From TMP-86 sp044226865 (lineage in GTDB: Bacteria; Pseudomonadota; Gammaproteobacteria; Steroidobacterales; Steroidobacteraceae), in assembly GCA_044226865.1 (NCBI GenBank), contig JBGAGE010000001.1:620001-684000 (forward strand): 64,000 nucleotides of DNA, in the 5' to 3' direction. The translations under genes were made by a program, and so were the position numbers. The notes below the pieces were generated by a model. That model did no database searches, had not been told where the DNA came from, and saw only the letters and a list, made by a program, of their open reading frames with translations. This document shows positions 42,547 through 50,670 of this stretch, one piece after another (positions within the stretch are counted from its first letter, which is position 1; every line of letters starts with the position of its first letter).

Positions 42547-43593
42547 ATGATCAAGCTAATCCTTTTGACAGCCTCGAAGCTCCTGCCGCCGGCACCCCCC
42601 AAGGCCCTGGTGCGCGCCGTTTTGGCCGCCATGGCGTTTTGGACCGCGCTTGCCGCCACCGATGCGCTCGCGGTCGTGGTCCCCGATCTGTACCAGGCGG
42701 CGGTGAACGCGCCCGATCGCAGCGAAGCGGGCCTTGCGGCGGCATTCGAAGCGGCGCTGCGGGTCGTGGTGGTGAAGGTGACGGGGCGGCGCAGCGCGCC
42801 GCAGGAGGCGGCGTTTGCACCGCTCCTGGGCAATGCGCGCCGCTACATGCAGCAATACCGCGCCGGCAGCGGCAACCAGATCTGGGTGGCCTTCGATGGT
42901 CCGGCACTGGAGCGGTGGCTGGCGCAGGGCGGCCTGCCGCTATGGGGACGCGACCGGCCCGCCACCCTGATGTGGATTGGCGTGGGCGACAAGAATGGCG
43001 GCTCGGTCCTGACCCGGGAGGATTCCACGGAATTGAAGCGCTCGCTGGATCAGCAGGCAGCGGCCCGCGGCATTCCGTTGATCTGGCCGACCGCCGCCGA
43101 CGTGACACGCTATGGCGTGAGTTTCGCGACCCTGTCGCAGGCGCCTGCCAGCTCGCTGGCGGACAGCGCCAAGCGCGCCGGCGCCGCCGGCATGCTCATC
43201 GGCCGCGCCGCCGATGCGCGCGCCGCCAGTGTGCGTTGGGTGTTCCTGTTCCAAGGGCGCAGCGCGGAGTATTCGGGAGCGGCCGAGGGCATCGATCGCG
43301 TGGCCGATGCCTATGCCGGCATCTACGCCGCCAGCGGCGAGAGCGCGCCCATCGACATCGAGGTCGCCGGCGTCGGCAGCCTGCAGAGCTACGCCAGCGT
43401 GCAGACCTATCTGGAGTCGCTGACCCAATTGTCCAAGGTGAGCGTGGTGGGCTTCGACAACGACATCCTGCACCTGCGGGTGGTGGCGCGCGGCGGGCTC
43501 GAGCCCCTGCAGCGCGTGCTGGCGCAGGATGGGCGCCTGCAGGCCACTGCGCCCGGCCCGGGCGGTGTGCCGCGGTTCCGCGCCAGTCCGTGA
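42547..43593 (+). CDS. DUF2066 exported protein
   Basis: A 348-residue protein with a signal-like N-terminus (VLAAMAFWTALAATDALA) and the DUF2066 pattern (VVVVKVTGRRSAPQEAAF, RRYMQQYRAG, LWGRDRPATLMWIGV, TRYGVSFATLSQ). It is probably periplasmic or outer-membrane associated; function unknown. An earlier in-frame ATG (42529) is possible. In the same direction follow a phosphatidyltransferase and hda. Confidence 0.87.
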   Translation: MIKLILLTASKLLPPAPPKALVRAVLAAMAFWTALAATDALAVVVPDLYQAAVNAPDRSEAGLAAAFEAALRVVVVKVTGRRSAPQEAAFAPLLGNARRYMQQYRAGSGNQIWVAFDGPALERWLAQGGLPLWGRDRPATLMWIGVGDKNGGSVLTREDSTELKRSLDQQAAARGIPLIWPTAADVTRYGVSFATLSQAPASSLADSAKRAGAAGMLIGRAADARAASVRWVFLFQGRSAEYSGAAEGIDRVADAYAGIYAASGESAPIDIEVAGVGSLQSYASVQTYLESLTQLSKVSVVGFDNDILHLRVVARGGLEPLQRVLAQDGRLQATAPGPGGVPRFRASP

Positions 43594-43620
43594 GGCCGCA
43601 GCGCCATGCTGCGTCAGTGA

Positions 43621-44184
43621 ATGCTGCGCCAGATCCCCAACGCGATTTGCCTGATGCGCCTGGCCTTGGTGGTGCCGGTGGCGTGGACGCTGTTGCACGA
43701 TGACCCGGCCGCCACCTTGTGGCTGTTCGGCGCGGCCGCGGTGTCCGATGGCGCTGACGGTTTCCTGGCCAAGCGCTTCGGCTGGCAGACCGATCTGGGC
43801 GCCTTTCTCGATCCGCTCGCGGATAAGGTGCTGCTGGTCACGGTGTTCGTGACACTCGCCTGGCTCGATCTCGTGCCCATGTGGCTGGTGTTGTTCGCGG
43901 TGGGGCGCGATGTGGTGATCGTGGCCGGTGCCCTGGCCTATAAGCTCGTCGTGGGCGCGGTGAAGATGGAGCCGCGGGTGTCGAGCAAGATCAACACGGC
44001 CTGCCAGCTGGGCTTCGTGCTGGTGGTGATCTGCCGGCAGGCATTTTCATTGCCGGCGCAGTGGGTGGCCACGTCCATGGGTGCGGCCACGCTGGTCATG
44101 ACGGTGATCAGCGGCCTCGACTACGTGATGACCTACGGCTCCCGGGCGCGTGCCGCGGTACTCGCGCGGCGCGCCGCCATATGA
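43621..44184 (+). CDS. CDP-alcohol phosphatidyltransferase (PgsA-like paralogue)
   Basis: A 187-residue membrane enzyme that moves a phosphatidyl group from CDP-diacylglycerol to an alcohol. The active-site motif is SDGADGFLAKRFGWQT followed by LGAFLDPLADK, with Lys where most members have Arg (A-K instead of A-R). About four or five helices are visible. It is shaped like PgsA but may be a paralogue with another acceptor. It overlaps hda by 4 bases. Confidence 0.87.
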   Translation: MLRQIPNAICLMRLALVVPVAWTLLHDDPAATLWLFGAAAVSDGADGFLAKRFGWQTDLGAFLDPLADKVLLVTVFVTLAWLDLVPMWLVLFAVGRDVVIVAGALAYKLVVGAVKMEPRVSSKINTACQLGFVLVVICRQAFSLPAQWVATSMGAATLVMTVISGLDYVMTYGSRARAAVLARRAAI

Positions 44185-44846
44185 AGCAGCTGCCGCTGGG
44201 CGTGCGCCTGCGCACCAGCGCGGTGTTCGGCAATTTCCTGCCCGGTCCCAATCTCGAGGCGCTGGAAGCGCTGCGCGCGGGAGCCACCGATCCGCTGTGG
44301 ATTTGGGGTGGTGATGCCGCCGGCAAGACCCACCTGCTGCAGGCCGCGTGCGCGGACCATGCCGCGCCCGGCGCCTACCTGCCCCTGGGCGATGGCGCAT
44401 TGCCCCCGGAAGCGCTGGAAGGGCTGGAGTCGCTGTCCCTGATCTGCCTCGACGACGTGGACCGCATCGCCGGCGAGTTGCCGTGGGAGCGTGCGCTGTT
44501 CGCGCTGTTCAATGCCGCGGCGGAGCAGCGCTCGCGGCTCGTGTTCGCAGCCCGTGGCGCGCCCACCGCCGCGCGCTGGGCATTGCCGGATTGGGCCTCG
44601 CGCGCCGCTTCTTGCCGGGTGTACCAGTTGCGCCTGCTGGATGACGCGGAGCGCATCGAGGCGTTGCGCATGCGTGCCGATGCGCGCGGCCTGTCGCTGC
44701 CGCTGGAGACTGCCGAGTACCTGTTGAAGCGAATGCCGCGCGATCAGCGCGCGTTGTTCGACCTGGTGGATGCGCTGGATGAGGCCGCGCTCGCCGCGCA
44801 GCGGCGCCTCACGGTCCCGTTCGTGCGCGATGCGCTCAAGCTCTAG
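44181..44846 (+). CDS. hda: DnaA regulatory inactivator Hda
   Basis: AAA+ protein related to DnaA domain III that promotes DnaA-ATP hydrolysis with the sliding clamp. The 221-residue protein starts MKQLPLGVRLRTSAVFGNFL (clamp-binding motif QLPLGV), with Walker A GGDAAGKTH and Walker B LICLDDVDRI. It lacks DNA-binding domain IV. The stop shares CTAG with the convergent DUF2069 gene. Confidence 0.93.
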   Translation: MKQLPLGVRLRTSAVFGNFLPGPNLEALEALRAGATDPLWIWGGDAAGKTHLLQAACADHAAPGAYLPLGDGALPPEALEGLESLSLICLDDVDRIAGELPWERALFALFNAAAEQRSRLVFAARGAPTAARWALPDWASRAASCRVYQLRLLDDAERIEALRMRADARGLSLPLETAEYLLKRMPRDQRALFDLVDALDEAALAAQRRLTVPFVRDALKL

Positions 44847-45178
44847 CGCGCGCTTGACTGGCGCGACACGCGCAAATACAGCACCAATGAACAGAACCAG
44901 CCGAACACCAGCAGCAGGGTGGCGCCGGCGGCCAGGCGCGCGCGCGGGTTGGCGAGCAGTTCGGTGATGGCGAAGGCAAGGTAGGGCACGCTGAACAGGC
45001 TGGCCCACGCAAAGGTGTGGCGCTGGCCGCGGATCAATCCCGACAGCGGCGCCAGCAGCGGCAGGATCGCCAACCCGCACAGCCACCACGGATAGCCCGC
45101 CCAGCCCCAGGCCAACAGGCTCGCGCTCAACAGCGCCCACATGCCGATGCTGATGCGGCGCGCGCGCTGCGCATTCAT
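44843..45178 (-). CDS. DUF2069 small membrane protein
   Basis: A 111-residue protein of about four helices (ISIGMWALLSASLLAWGW, WLCGLAILPLLAPLSGL, FAWASLFSVPYLAFAITELL, AAGATLLLVFGWFCSLVLY), as in the DUF2069 family. The function is unknown. It is coupled to wrbA by a 4-base overlap, an arrangement I recall from Pseudomonas. Confidence 0.87.
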   Translation of the reverse strand: MNAQRARRISIGMWALLSASLLAWGWAGYPWWLCGLAILPLLAPLSGLIRGQRHTFAWASLFSVPYLAFAITELLANPRARLAAGATLLLVFGWFCSLVLYLRVSRQSSAR

Positions 45179-45777
45179 CGTTGCGAAGCGTGCAGGCGCT
45201 GGGCGAGGGCGGCCACGCGCGCACCCAGCGCGCGCGCAAGTTCCGCTTCCGCGCTGGTGAGCGAGCCTTGATTGGACTGCCCAGCCACGTGACTGGCGCC
45301 ATAAGGCGTGCCGCCGCTCGAGGTGTGCGTCAGTTGCGATTCGGTGAACGGCAAGCCGACCAGGTACATGCCATGGTGCAGCAGCGGCAGCATCATGCTG
45401 AGCAGCGTGGATTCCTGGCCGCCATGCATGGTCTGCGTCGAGGTGAACACTGCGGCGGGCTTGCCCGCAAGGGCCCCCGACATCCACAGCGAGGCGGTGC
45501 CATCGAGGAAATACTTCAGCGGCGCTGCCATGTTGCCAAAGCGCGTTGGGCTGCCCAGCAGCAGGCCCGCGCATTGCGCCAGGTCTTCGTGGCTGGCGAA
45601 GGGAGGTCCTTGGTCCGGGACGGCGGCGCTGCGCGCCTCGGTGGTGGCGCTGACCGGCGGAACGGTGCGCAGGCGGGCGGCCATCCCGGGGATGGACTCC
45701 ACGCCGCGGCAGGCCTGGCGTGCCAGCTCCGCGGTGCTGCCATGGCGTGAATAATACAAAACCAGGATTTCAGGCAT
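45175..45777 (-). CDS. wrbA: WrbA-type NAD(P)H:quinone oxidoreductase
   Basis: FMN flavoprotein that reduces quinones by two electrons. The 200-residue protein has the FMN phosphate loop LVLYYSRHGSTAELA, the SPTRFGNMAAPLKYFLDGT region, TSTQTMHGGQESTLLS and a GGTPYGASH loop. ATG 45777 was chosen at MPEILVLYYS; ATG 45783 is equally possible. Length fits the family. Confidence 0.93.
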   Translation of the reverse strand: MPEILVLYYSRHGSTAELARQACRGVESIPGMAARLRTVPPVSATTEARSAAVPDQGPPFASHEDLAQCAGLLLGSPTRFGNMAAPLKYFLDGTASLWMSGALAGKPAAVFTSTQTMHGGQESTLLSMMLPLLHHGMYLVGLPFTESQLTHTSSGGTPYGASHVAGQSNQGSLTSAEAELARALGARVAALAQRLHASQR

Positions 45778-45940
45778 GCGCATCTTGCTCGTGAAAAATC
45801 GGCGGTTGACCTGCGGCGGACCTTCGGAGGACCTATGCGTGACGCGTGCGCGCAACGGCTTGCGGGCGGCGTGGGCTGGATTCTACAGGGATTGACGGTT
45901 TGACGGCTGCGGTGTGCTGTTGCTAGTGTCTGGCGCAAAC

Positions 45941-46234
45941 ATGTGGAAGACCGCCTTATTCGCTTCTATCGCCTTGCTCGCCGGTTGCAAGGGACCGCCG
46001 GTGCAGGAGATGAGTGATGCGCGCCAGGCCATTGCGGCCGCGCGTGCCGCCGGCGCTGCGGAACGTTCGCCCGCCGATTTGAATGCGGCGCAGGCCGCCA
46101 TCCTCAAGGCCGAGCAGGACCTGCACCAGGCGCATTTCACGCGCGCGCGCCTGGCGGCGCAGGAAGCCAAGCGCCGCGCCGCTGCCGCGCTCGCCAATTC
46201 ACAGTCTGACGCTACTTCCACCCCGTCTAATTGA
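45941..46234 (+). CDS. DUF4398-type small lipoprotein
   Basis: A 97-residue exported lipoprotein with lipobox LLAGC after MWKTALFASIA, then a helical repeat-like part (DARQAIAAARAAGAAERSP, LNAAQAAILKAEQDLHQAHF) of the DUF4398 pattern. It is expected at the outer membrane. ATG 45941 was chosen because it starts the signal peptide. A hairpin terminator follows the stop. Confidence 0.8.
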   Translation: MWKTALFASIALLAGCKGPPVQEMSDARQAIAAARAAGAAERSPADLNAAQAAILKAEQDLHQAHFTRARLAAQEAKRRAAAALANSQSDATSTPSN

Positions 46235-46237
46235 TTC

Positions 46238-46257
46238 CCGGGTCGGCCCGGCCTTTT
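46238..46257 (+). terminator. Rho-independent-like terminator after the lipoprotein gene
   Basis: CCGGG and CCCGG pair around TCGG (46238-46251), followed by CC and TTTT. It lies immediately after the stop of the lipoprotein gene and before the convergent transglycosylase stop. Confidence 0.5.
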
Positions 46258-46825
46258 AAAACCGCCAGGTGCGATGCCAGCGCGCCATCACCAGGTCCGG
46301 ATAGGTATTGCGGCCCAGGCTCCCGTTGTAGCGGGCCAATGCGCGCGTCCAGTCGCCGCGTTCCTTGCGCAGGTAGAATCGCAGGATTTCGCAGCCCATG
46401 CGGATGTTGGGCGCGACCTGCACCAGCTTGTTCTGCACGCCCAGCTGCCGCGGCCAGAACGGCATGACCTGCATCAGTCCCACCGCGCCGGCGGTCGATA
46501 CGGCCCAGGGATCGAAGCGGCTTTCCACCTCGATCAGCGCCATGACGAGGTCGGGCGGAAGATTCACGCTGCTGTCGCGCCGGGCCTCGCAGTACACGTG
46601 ATCCAGGATCTCGATGCGGCGTGCGTGCGAGGCCACGAAGCGCTGGAGCCTGGGCTCCATGGCCTTGTACCAGACGATGGCTTCGTACTTGTCGGTGAAG
46701 CAGTCCGCCTCGCCGATCACTTTCTCCAGGACACCCTTGAGCGCCGGGTCCTGTTGGTGGTCGGCGTGCGCCGGCAGCAGGGCGGGTACGGCAAGGCACA
46801 CGGCCAGTAACAGCGGCCCGCGCAT
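46256..46825 (-). CDS. Exported lytic transglycosylase (SLT domain)
   Basis: A 189-residue secreted peptidoglycan lyase. The signal peptide MRGPLLLAVCLAVPALLPAHA is followed by a helical region and the SLT core: Glu101 in IEVESRFDPWAVS, GAVGLMQVMPFW and LARYNGSLGRNTYP. A TTG at 46891 overlapping the proS stop could extend it by 22 residues. It is the second SLT enzyme in the window and is probably co-transcribed with proS. Confidence 0.9.
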   Translation of the reverse strand: MRGPLLLAVCLAVPALLPAHADHQQDPALKGVLEKVIGEADCFTDKYEAIVWYKAMEPRLQRFVASHARRIEILDHVYCEARRDSSVNLPPDLVMALIEVESRFDPWAVSTAGAVGLMQVMPFWPRQLGVQNKLVQVAPNIRMGCEILRFYLRKERGDWTRALARYNGSLGRNTYPDLVMARWHRTWRF

Positions 46826-46887
46826 CCGCAGCAAGCATCGCGAATTTCCGGCGCTGTCCTGTCGCACGCTATCCGTCCGTCCGCCCG

Positions 46888-48597
46888 TCAAGCTCCCATC
46901 TTGGCACGCAGCGCGTCGATGGCACCCTGCAGGGGCAGCTCGCTCGATTCGCTGGCGCGCCGGTGCCTGTATTCCAGGTTGCCGGCTGCCAGGCCGCGCT
47001 CGCCCACCACCACCCGGTGGGGGATGCCCAATAATTCCGCGTCCGCGAATTTCACGCCCGGACGGGCGTCACGATCGTCGAACAGGACTTCGAGCCCGGC
47101 CGCGGTCCATTCGGCATACAGGCGGTCGGCGGTTTCGCGCACCGTCGCCGACTTGTCGTACCCCATCGGCACCAGCACCACCTGGAATGGGGCGATGGGC
47201 TCGGGCCAGATGATACCGGCGGCGTCGTTGTTCTGTTCGATGGAGGCGGCCACCACGCGCGTGATGCCGATGCCGTAGCAGCCCATGAACATCTCCGTTG
47301 GGCGGCTCTGCTCGTCGAGCACGGTGGCCTGCATGGAATGGCTGTACTTGCGTCCCAACTGGAACACGTGGCCCACCTCGATGCCGCGGGCGATCTGCAG
47401 ATGACCCTTGCCGCTGGGGCTCGGGTCGCCGGCAACGACATTGCGCAGATCCGCCACCTGCGCTTCGGGCAGATCGCGGCCCCAGTTCACGCCGGTGAGG
47501 TGAAAGTCTTTTTCATTGGCGCCGCAGACGAAATCCGCCACCTGCGCGGCCGCCTGGTCCACCAGCACCAGCCCGCGGTAACCCACGGGCCCGATCGAGC
47601 CCGGCTCGCTGCCGCTGGCTTCGCGCACGCGCTGCGCGCTGGCCATGCGCAGGGGAGAGGCGATGGCGGGAATCTTCTGCGCCTTCACCGCGTTCAATTC
47701 ATGATCGCCGCGCAGGATCAGCGCCACCACGCCACCATCGCTGCCATCCACCAGCAGGGTCTTCACGCATTGCTGCGGCGTCACCTGCAGCATGGCGGCG
47801 ACATCCGCAATGGTCTTGGCGTTGGGTGTGTGCACCTTGGCCATGGCCTGGGTCGCGGGCGCACGCGTGCCCGCGGACGGCACCACCGGGGCGAGCTCCA
47901 CGTTGGCCGCGTAGTCGTCCGCATCCGAGAACGCGATGGCGTCCTCGCCGGAATCCGCCAGCACGTGGAATTCCTGCGACGCGGTGCCGCCGATGCTGCC
48001 GCCATCGGCGTGCACGGCACGGAACTTCAGTTGCATGCGCGTGAAGATGCGGGTGTACGCTTCGAACATGAGCTGGTAGCCCTGCGCCAGCCCCGCCTCG
48101 TCCAGATGGAAGGAGTAGGCATCCTTCATGATGAATTCGCGCGAGCGCATCACCCCGAAGCGGGGCCGGATCTCGTCGCGGAACTTGCTTTGGATCTGGT
48201 AGAAGTTCACCGGCAGCTGCTTGTAGCTGCGCAGCTCGCGGCGCGCGATGTCGGTGATCACTTCCTCGTGGGTCGGGCCGTAGACGAAGGCACGGTCGTG
48301 CCGGTCCTTCAGCCGCAGCAGTTCCGGCCCGTAATCCCCCAGGCGCTGCGACTCGGCCCACAGCTCCGCCGGCTGGATGGTGGGCATGCACAGTTCGAGG
48401 GCACCGGCGCGGTTCATTTCCTCGCGCACGATGTTCTCGACCTTGCGCAGCACGCGCAGGCCCATGGGCATCCAGGTATAGATGCCGGCTGCCAGTCGGC
48501 GGATCAGGCCGGCGCGCAGCATGAGTTGATGGCTCAGAACTTCCGCGTCGGCGGGAACTTCCTTGAGGGTGGCGATGGGGTATTGGCTTAAGCGCAT
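46888..48597 (-). CDS. proS: Prolyl-tRNA synthetase, bacterial type with editing domain
   Basis: Charges tRNA-Pro. The 569-residue protein has class II motifs (LPVNFYQIQSKFRDEIRPRFG, GCYGIGITRVVAASIEQN), an INS editing insertion (about 230-400, with KTLLVDG) and a C-terminal anticodon domain (VVLVPMGYDK). ATG 48597 opens the frame. A possible -10 (TAAGAT) lies 8 bases upstream with no ribosome site. Confidence 0.97.
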   Translation of the reverse strand: MRLSQYPIATLKEVPADAEVLSHQLMLRAGLIRRLAAGIYTWMPMGLRVLRKVENIVREEMNRAGALELCMPTIQPAELWAESQRLGDYGPELLRLKDRHDRAFVYGPTHEEVITDIARRELRSYKQLPVNFYQIQSKFRDEIRPRFGVMRSREFIMKDAYSFHLDEAGLAQGYQLMFEAYTRIFTRMQLKFRAVHADGGSIGGTASQEFHVLADSGEDAIAFSDADDYAANVELAPVVPSAGTRAPATQAMAKVHTPNAKTIADVAAMLQVTPQQCVKTLLVDGSDGGVVALILRGDHELNAVKAQKIPAIASPLRMASAQRVREASGSEPGSIGPVGYRGLVLVDQAAAQVADFVCGANEKDFHLTGVNWGRDLPEAQVADLRNVVAGDPSPSGKGHLQIARGIEVGHVFQLGRKYSHSMQATVLDEQSRPTEMFMGCYGIGITRVVAASIEQNNDAAGIIWPEPIAPFQVVLVPMGYDKSATVRETADRLYAEWTAAGLEVLFDDRDARPGVKFADAELLGIPHRVVVGERGLAAGNLEYRHRRASESSELPLQGAIDALRAKMGA

Positions 48598-48630
48598 GAG
48601 GCGTTATCTTACATGAGGTGCCCTGTTATC

Positions 48631-49431
48631 ATGGACCTACGCATGAACCAGGACGAGGACACCTCAGACGATACCAAGGCGCGCCCGCGCGGGGTCTACT
48701 GGTTGCCGAACCTCTTGACCAGCGCCGCGCTGTTCTCCGGCTTCTACGCCATCGTCGCCGCCATCGACTACAACTTCGAAAAGGCCGCGATGGCGGTGTT
48801 CGTCGCCATGGTGTTCGATGGGCTGGACGGCCGCGTGGCGCGCTGGACCCATACCGAGAGCGCCTTCGGCAAGGAATACGACAGCCTTTCCGACATGATC
48901 TCCTTCGGCCTCGCACCCGCCATCGTCACCTATCAGTGGGGCGTGGCGCGCATCACCGAGTATGGGCCGCTGTGGCGGCGCTTCGGTTGGCTGGCGTGCT
49001 TCTTCTACGCCGCGGCGGCCGGGTTGCGCCTGGCGCGCTTCAATTCGCGCAGCGCGGTGCAGGACAAGAATTACTTCGAGGGCCTGCCCAGTCCCTCGGC
49101 GGCCGCCATCGTGGCGGCGTTCATCTGGCTGGTGAGCCAGGCGGAAATGCGGGTCGGCCTGCCGGAGCTGGTGGTGGCCTTCGTCGTCACGGCCTGCGCC
49201 GGCGCGCTGATGGTAAGCCGCTTCGCCTTCAACAGCTTCAAGAAGGTGGACGCGGGCGCGCGCGTGAAGTTCGCCTACATCATCCTCGTGCCGTTGGCCT
49301 TCGCGGTCATCGCCACCCACCCCCCGGTGGCGCTGCTGACCCTGTTCGGCGGTTATGCCTTGTCCGGCCCGTTGATCTGGGCCTATCGCAAGCTCCGGCG
49401 GCGTCCGCGCGGCGGCCCCGCACCCACATGA
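48631..49431 (+). CDS. pssA: CDP-diacylglycerol-serine O-phosphatidyltransferase
   Basis: Membrane enzyme that makes phosphatidylserine, the precursor of phosphatidylethanolamine. The 266-residue protein starts its first helix at LPNLLTSAALFSGFYAIVAA and has the active-site motif FDGLDGRVARWTHTESAFGKEYDSLSD in order, then about seven helices. ATG 48631 (GAGGTG 10 bases upstream) or ATG 48643 are both possible. It overlaps the DNA glycosylase by 4 bases. Confidence 0.93.
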   Translation: MDLRMNQDEDTSDDTKARPRGVYWLPNLLTSAALFSGFYAIVAAIDYNFEKAAMAVFVAMVFDGLDGRVARWTHTESAFGKEYDSLSDMISFGLAPAIVTYQWGVARITEYGPLWRRFGWLACFFYAAAAGLRLARFNSRSAVQDKNYFEGLPSPSAAAIVAAFIWLVSQAEMRVGLPELVVAFVVTACAGALMVSRFAFNSFKKVDAGARVKFAYIILVPLAFAVIATHPPVALLTLFGGYALSGPLIWAYRKLRRRPRGGPAPT

Positions 49432-50138
49432 GCGCCTCGCGGCGGCTCGATTACCTGGATGCCATGGGTATCGACTCCTGGCGGTTGCGCGGGGCTGCGC
49501 CGCTTACCCAGGCGGCGCAACCTCCAGGTGGCGACCCGGCGGTGGTTGCGGGCACGCCGGATGTGGCTGGCCTCGACTGGGAGGCGTTGCGGGCGCGCGT
49601 GGCGGCCTGCAGCGCCTGTTCGCTGAGCACCAGCCGCACGCAGACCGTGTTTGGTGTCGGCGACCCGGCGGCGCGCTGGCTCATCATCGGCGAGGCGCCC
49701 GGGGCGGAAGAGGACCGGCGCGGCGAGCCCTTCGTCGGCCGTGCGGGCCAGTTGCTCGATGCCATGCTGCGATCGCTCGGGCTTTCGCGCCAGCAGGTGT
49801 TCATCGCCAATGTGCTGAAGTGCCGTCCGCCGGGGAACCGCGATCCGCGGCCCGAGGAAGCACGCGCCTGTGCCGGGTTCCTGCATCGCCAGATCGCGCT
49901 GATCCGGCCGGCGGTGATCCTGGCCGTGGGGCGGATCTCGGCCCAGAATCTGCTCGGGGTGGAGGAGACTCTGGGAAAATTGCGGCAACAAGTGCATCGT
50001 TTCGGTCCTGCACAGACGCCGCTGATCGTCACCTATCATCCGGCCTACCTGTTGCGCTCACCGGGCGAAAAACGCAAAGCTTGGGAGGACTTGAAGTTGG
50101 CGAAGAGGGTGATGGACAGTGGCAGCCGCGCGACCTGA
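49428..50138 (+). CDS. Type 4 uracil-DNA glycosylase (iron-sulfur)
   Basis: Removes uracil from DNA. The 236-residue protein has the family 4 motifs GEAPGAEEDRRGEPFVGRAG and TYHPAYLLRSP, and iron-sulfur cysteines in CSACSL, LKCRPPGNRDP and EARACAGF. The N-terminal 50 residues are variable. ATG 49428 lies inside the pssA end (ATGA); the frame open before that is out-of-frame pssA. It overlaps rimI by 20 bases. Confidence 0.92.
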   Translation: MSASRRLDYLDAMGIDSWRLRGAAPLTQAAQPPGGDPAVVAGTPDVAGLDWEALRARVAACSACSLSTSRTQTVFGVGDPAARWLIIGEAPGAEEDRRGEPFVGRAGQLLDAMLRSLGLSRQQVFIANVLKCRPPGNRDPRPEEARACAGFLHRQIALIRPAVILAVGRISAQNLLGVEETLGKLRQQVHRFGPAQTPLIVTYHPAYLLRSPGEKRKAWEDLKLAKRVMDSGSRAT

Positions 50139-50598
50139 GGTGCATCCGGCCACGGCGGAGATCCGCCCCATGCTCGACAGCGACGTGCCCTTCGTGCTGG
50201 CGGTGGAATCCTCCGCCTACCAGTTTCCCTGGAGCGAGGGCATCTTCCGCGACTGCCTGCGGGTGGGCTACACCTGCCGGGTGCTGGACATCGGCGGTGA
50301 CGTCGCCGGCTATGGAATTATGTCAATGGGCGCGGGCGAAGCGCACATCCTCAACGTGTGCGTGCGCGCCGAGTATCAATGCCGCGGCTTCGGCCGCAAG
50401 CTCCTGCTGTTCCTGCTCGACCGCGCGCGCGCCGCCGGCATGCAGGAGGCCTTTCTCGAGGTTCGCCCGTCCAACAGCGCCGCCATCCGCTTGTACCAAT
50501 CCGTGGGCTTCGAGCCCGTCGGCGTGCGCCGCGGCTATTACCAGGCGGCGGTGGGGCGGGAGGATGCCTCCGTGCTGCGGCGGGTGCTGCTGCCCTGA
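50119..50598 (+). CDS. rimI: Ribosomal protein bS18 N-acetyltransferase RimI
   Basis: GNAT enzyme that acetylates the N-terminus of S18 and related proteins. The 159-residue protein has AYQFPWSEGIFRDCL, the acetyl-CoA loop YQCRGFGRKLL and the C-terminal EVRPSNSAAIRLYQSVGFEPVG. GTG 50119 is the likely start, inside the glycosylase 3' end. It is followed by prfC 72 bases later. Confidence 0.93.
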   Translation: MAAARPEVHPATAEIRPMLDSDVPFVLAVESSAYQFPWSEGIFRDCLRVGYTCRVLDIGGDVAGYGIMSMGAGEAHILNVCVRAEYQCRGFGRKLLLFLLDRARAAGMQEAFLEVRPSNSAAIRLYQSVGFEPVGVRRGYYQAAVGREDASVLRRVLLP

Positions 50599-50670
50599 CG
50601 ATGGCCGTCGTGCGGCTGGCCGCGCCGCCTTTTGGGGTATCATGCGCGGCTTCCTCGAGGAACCCATCCG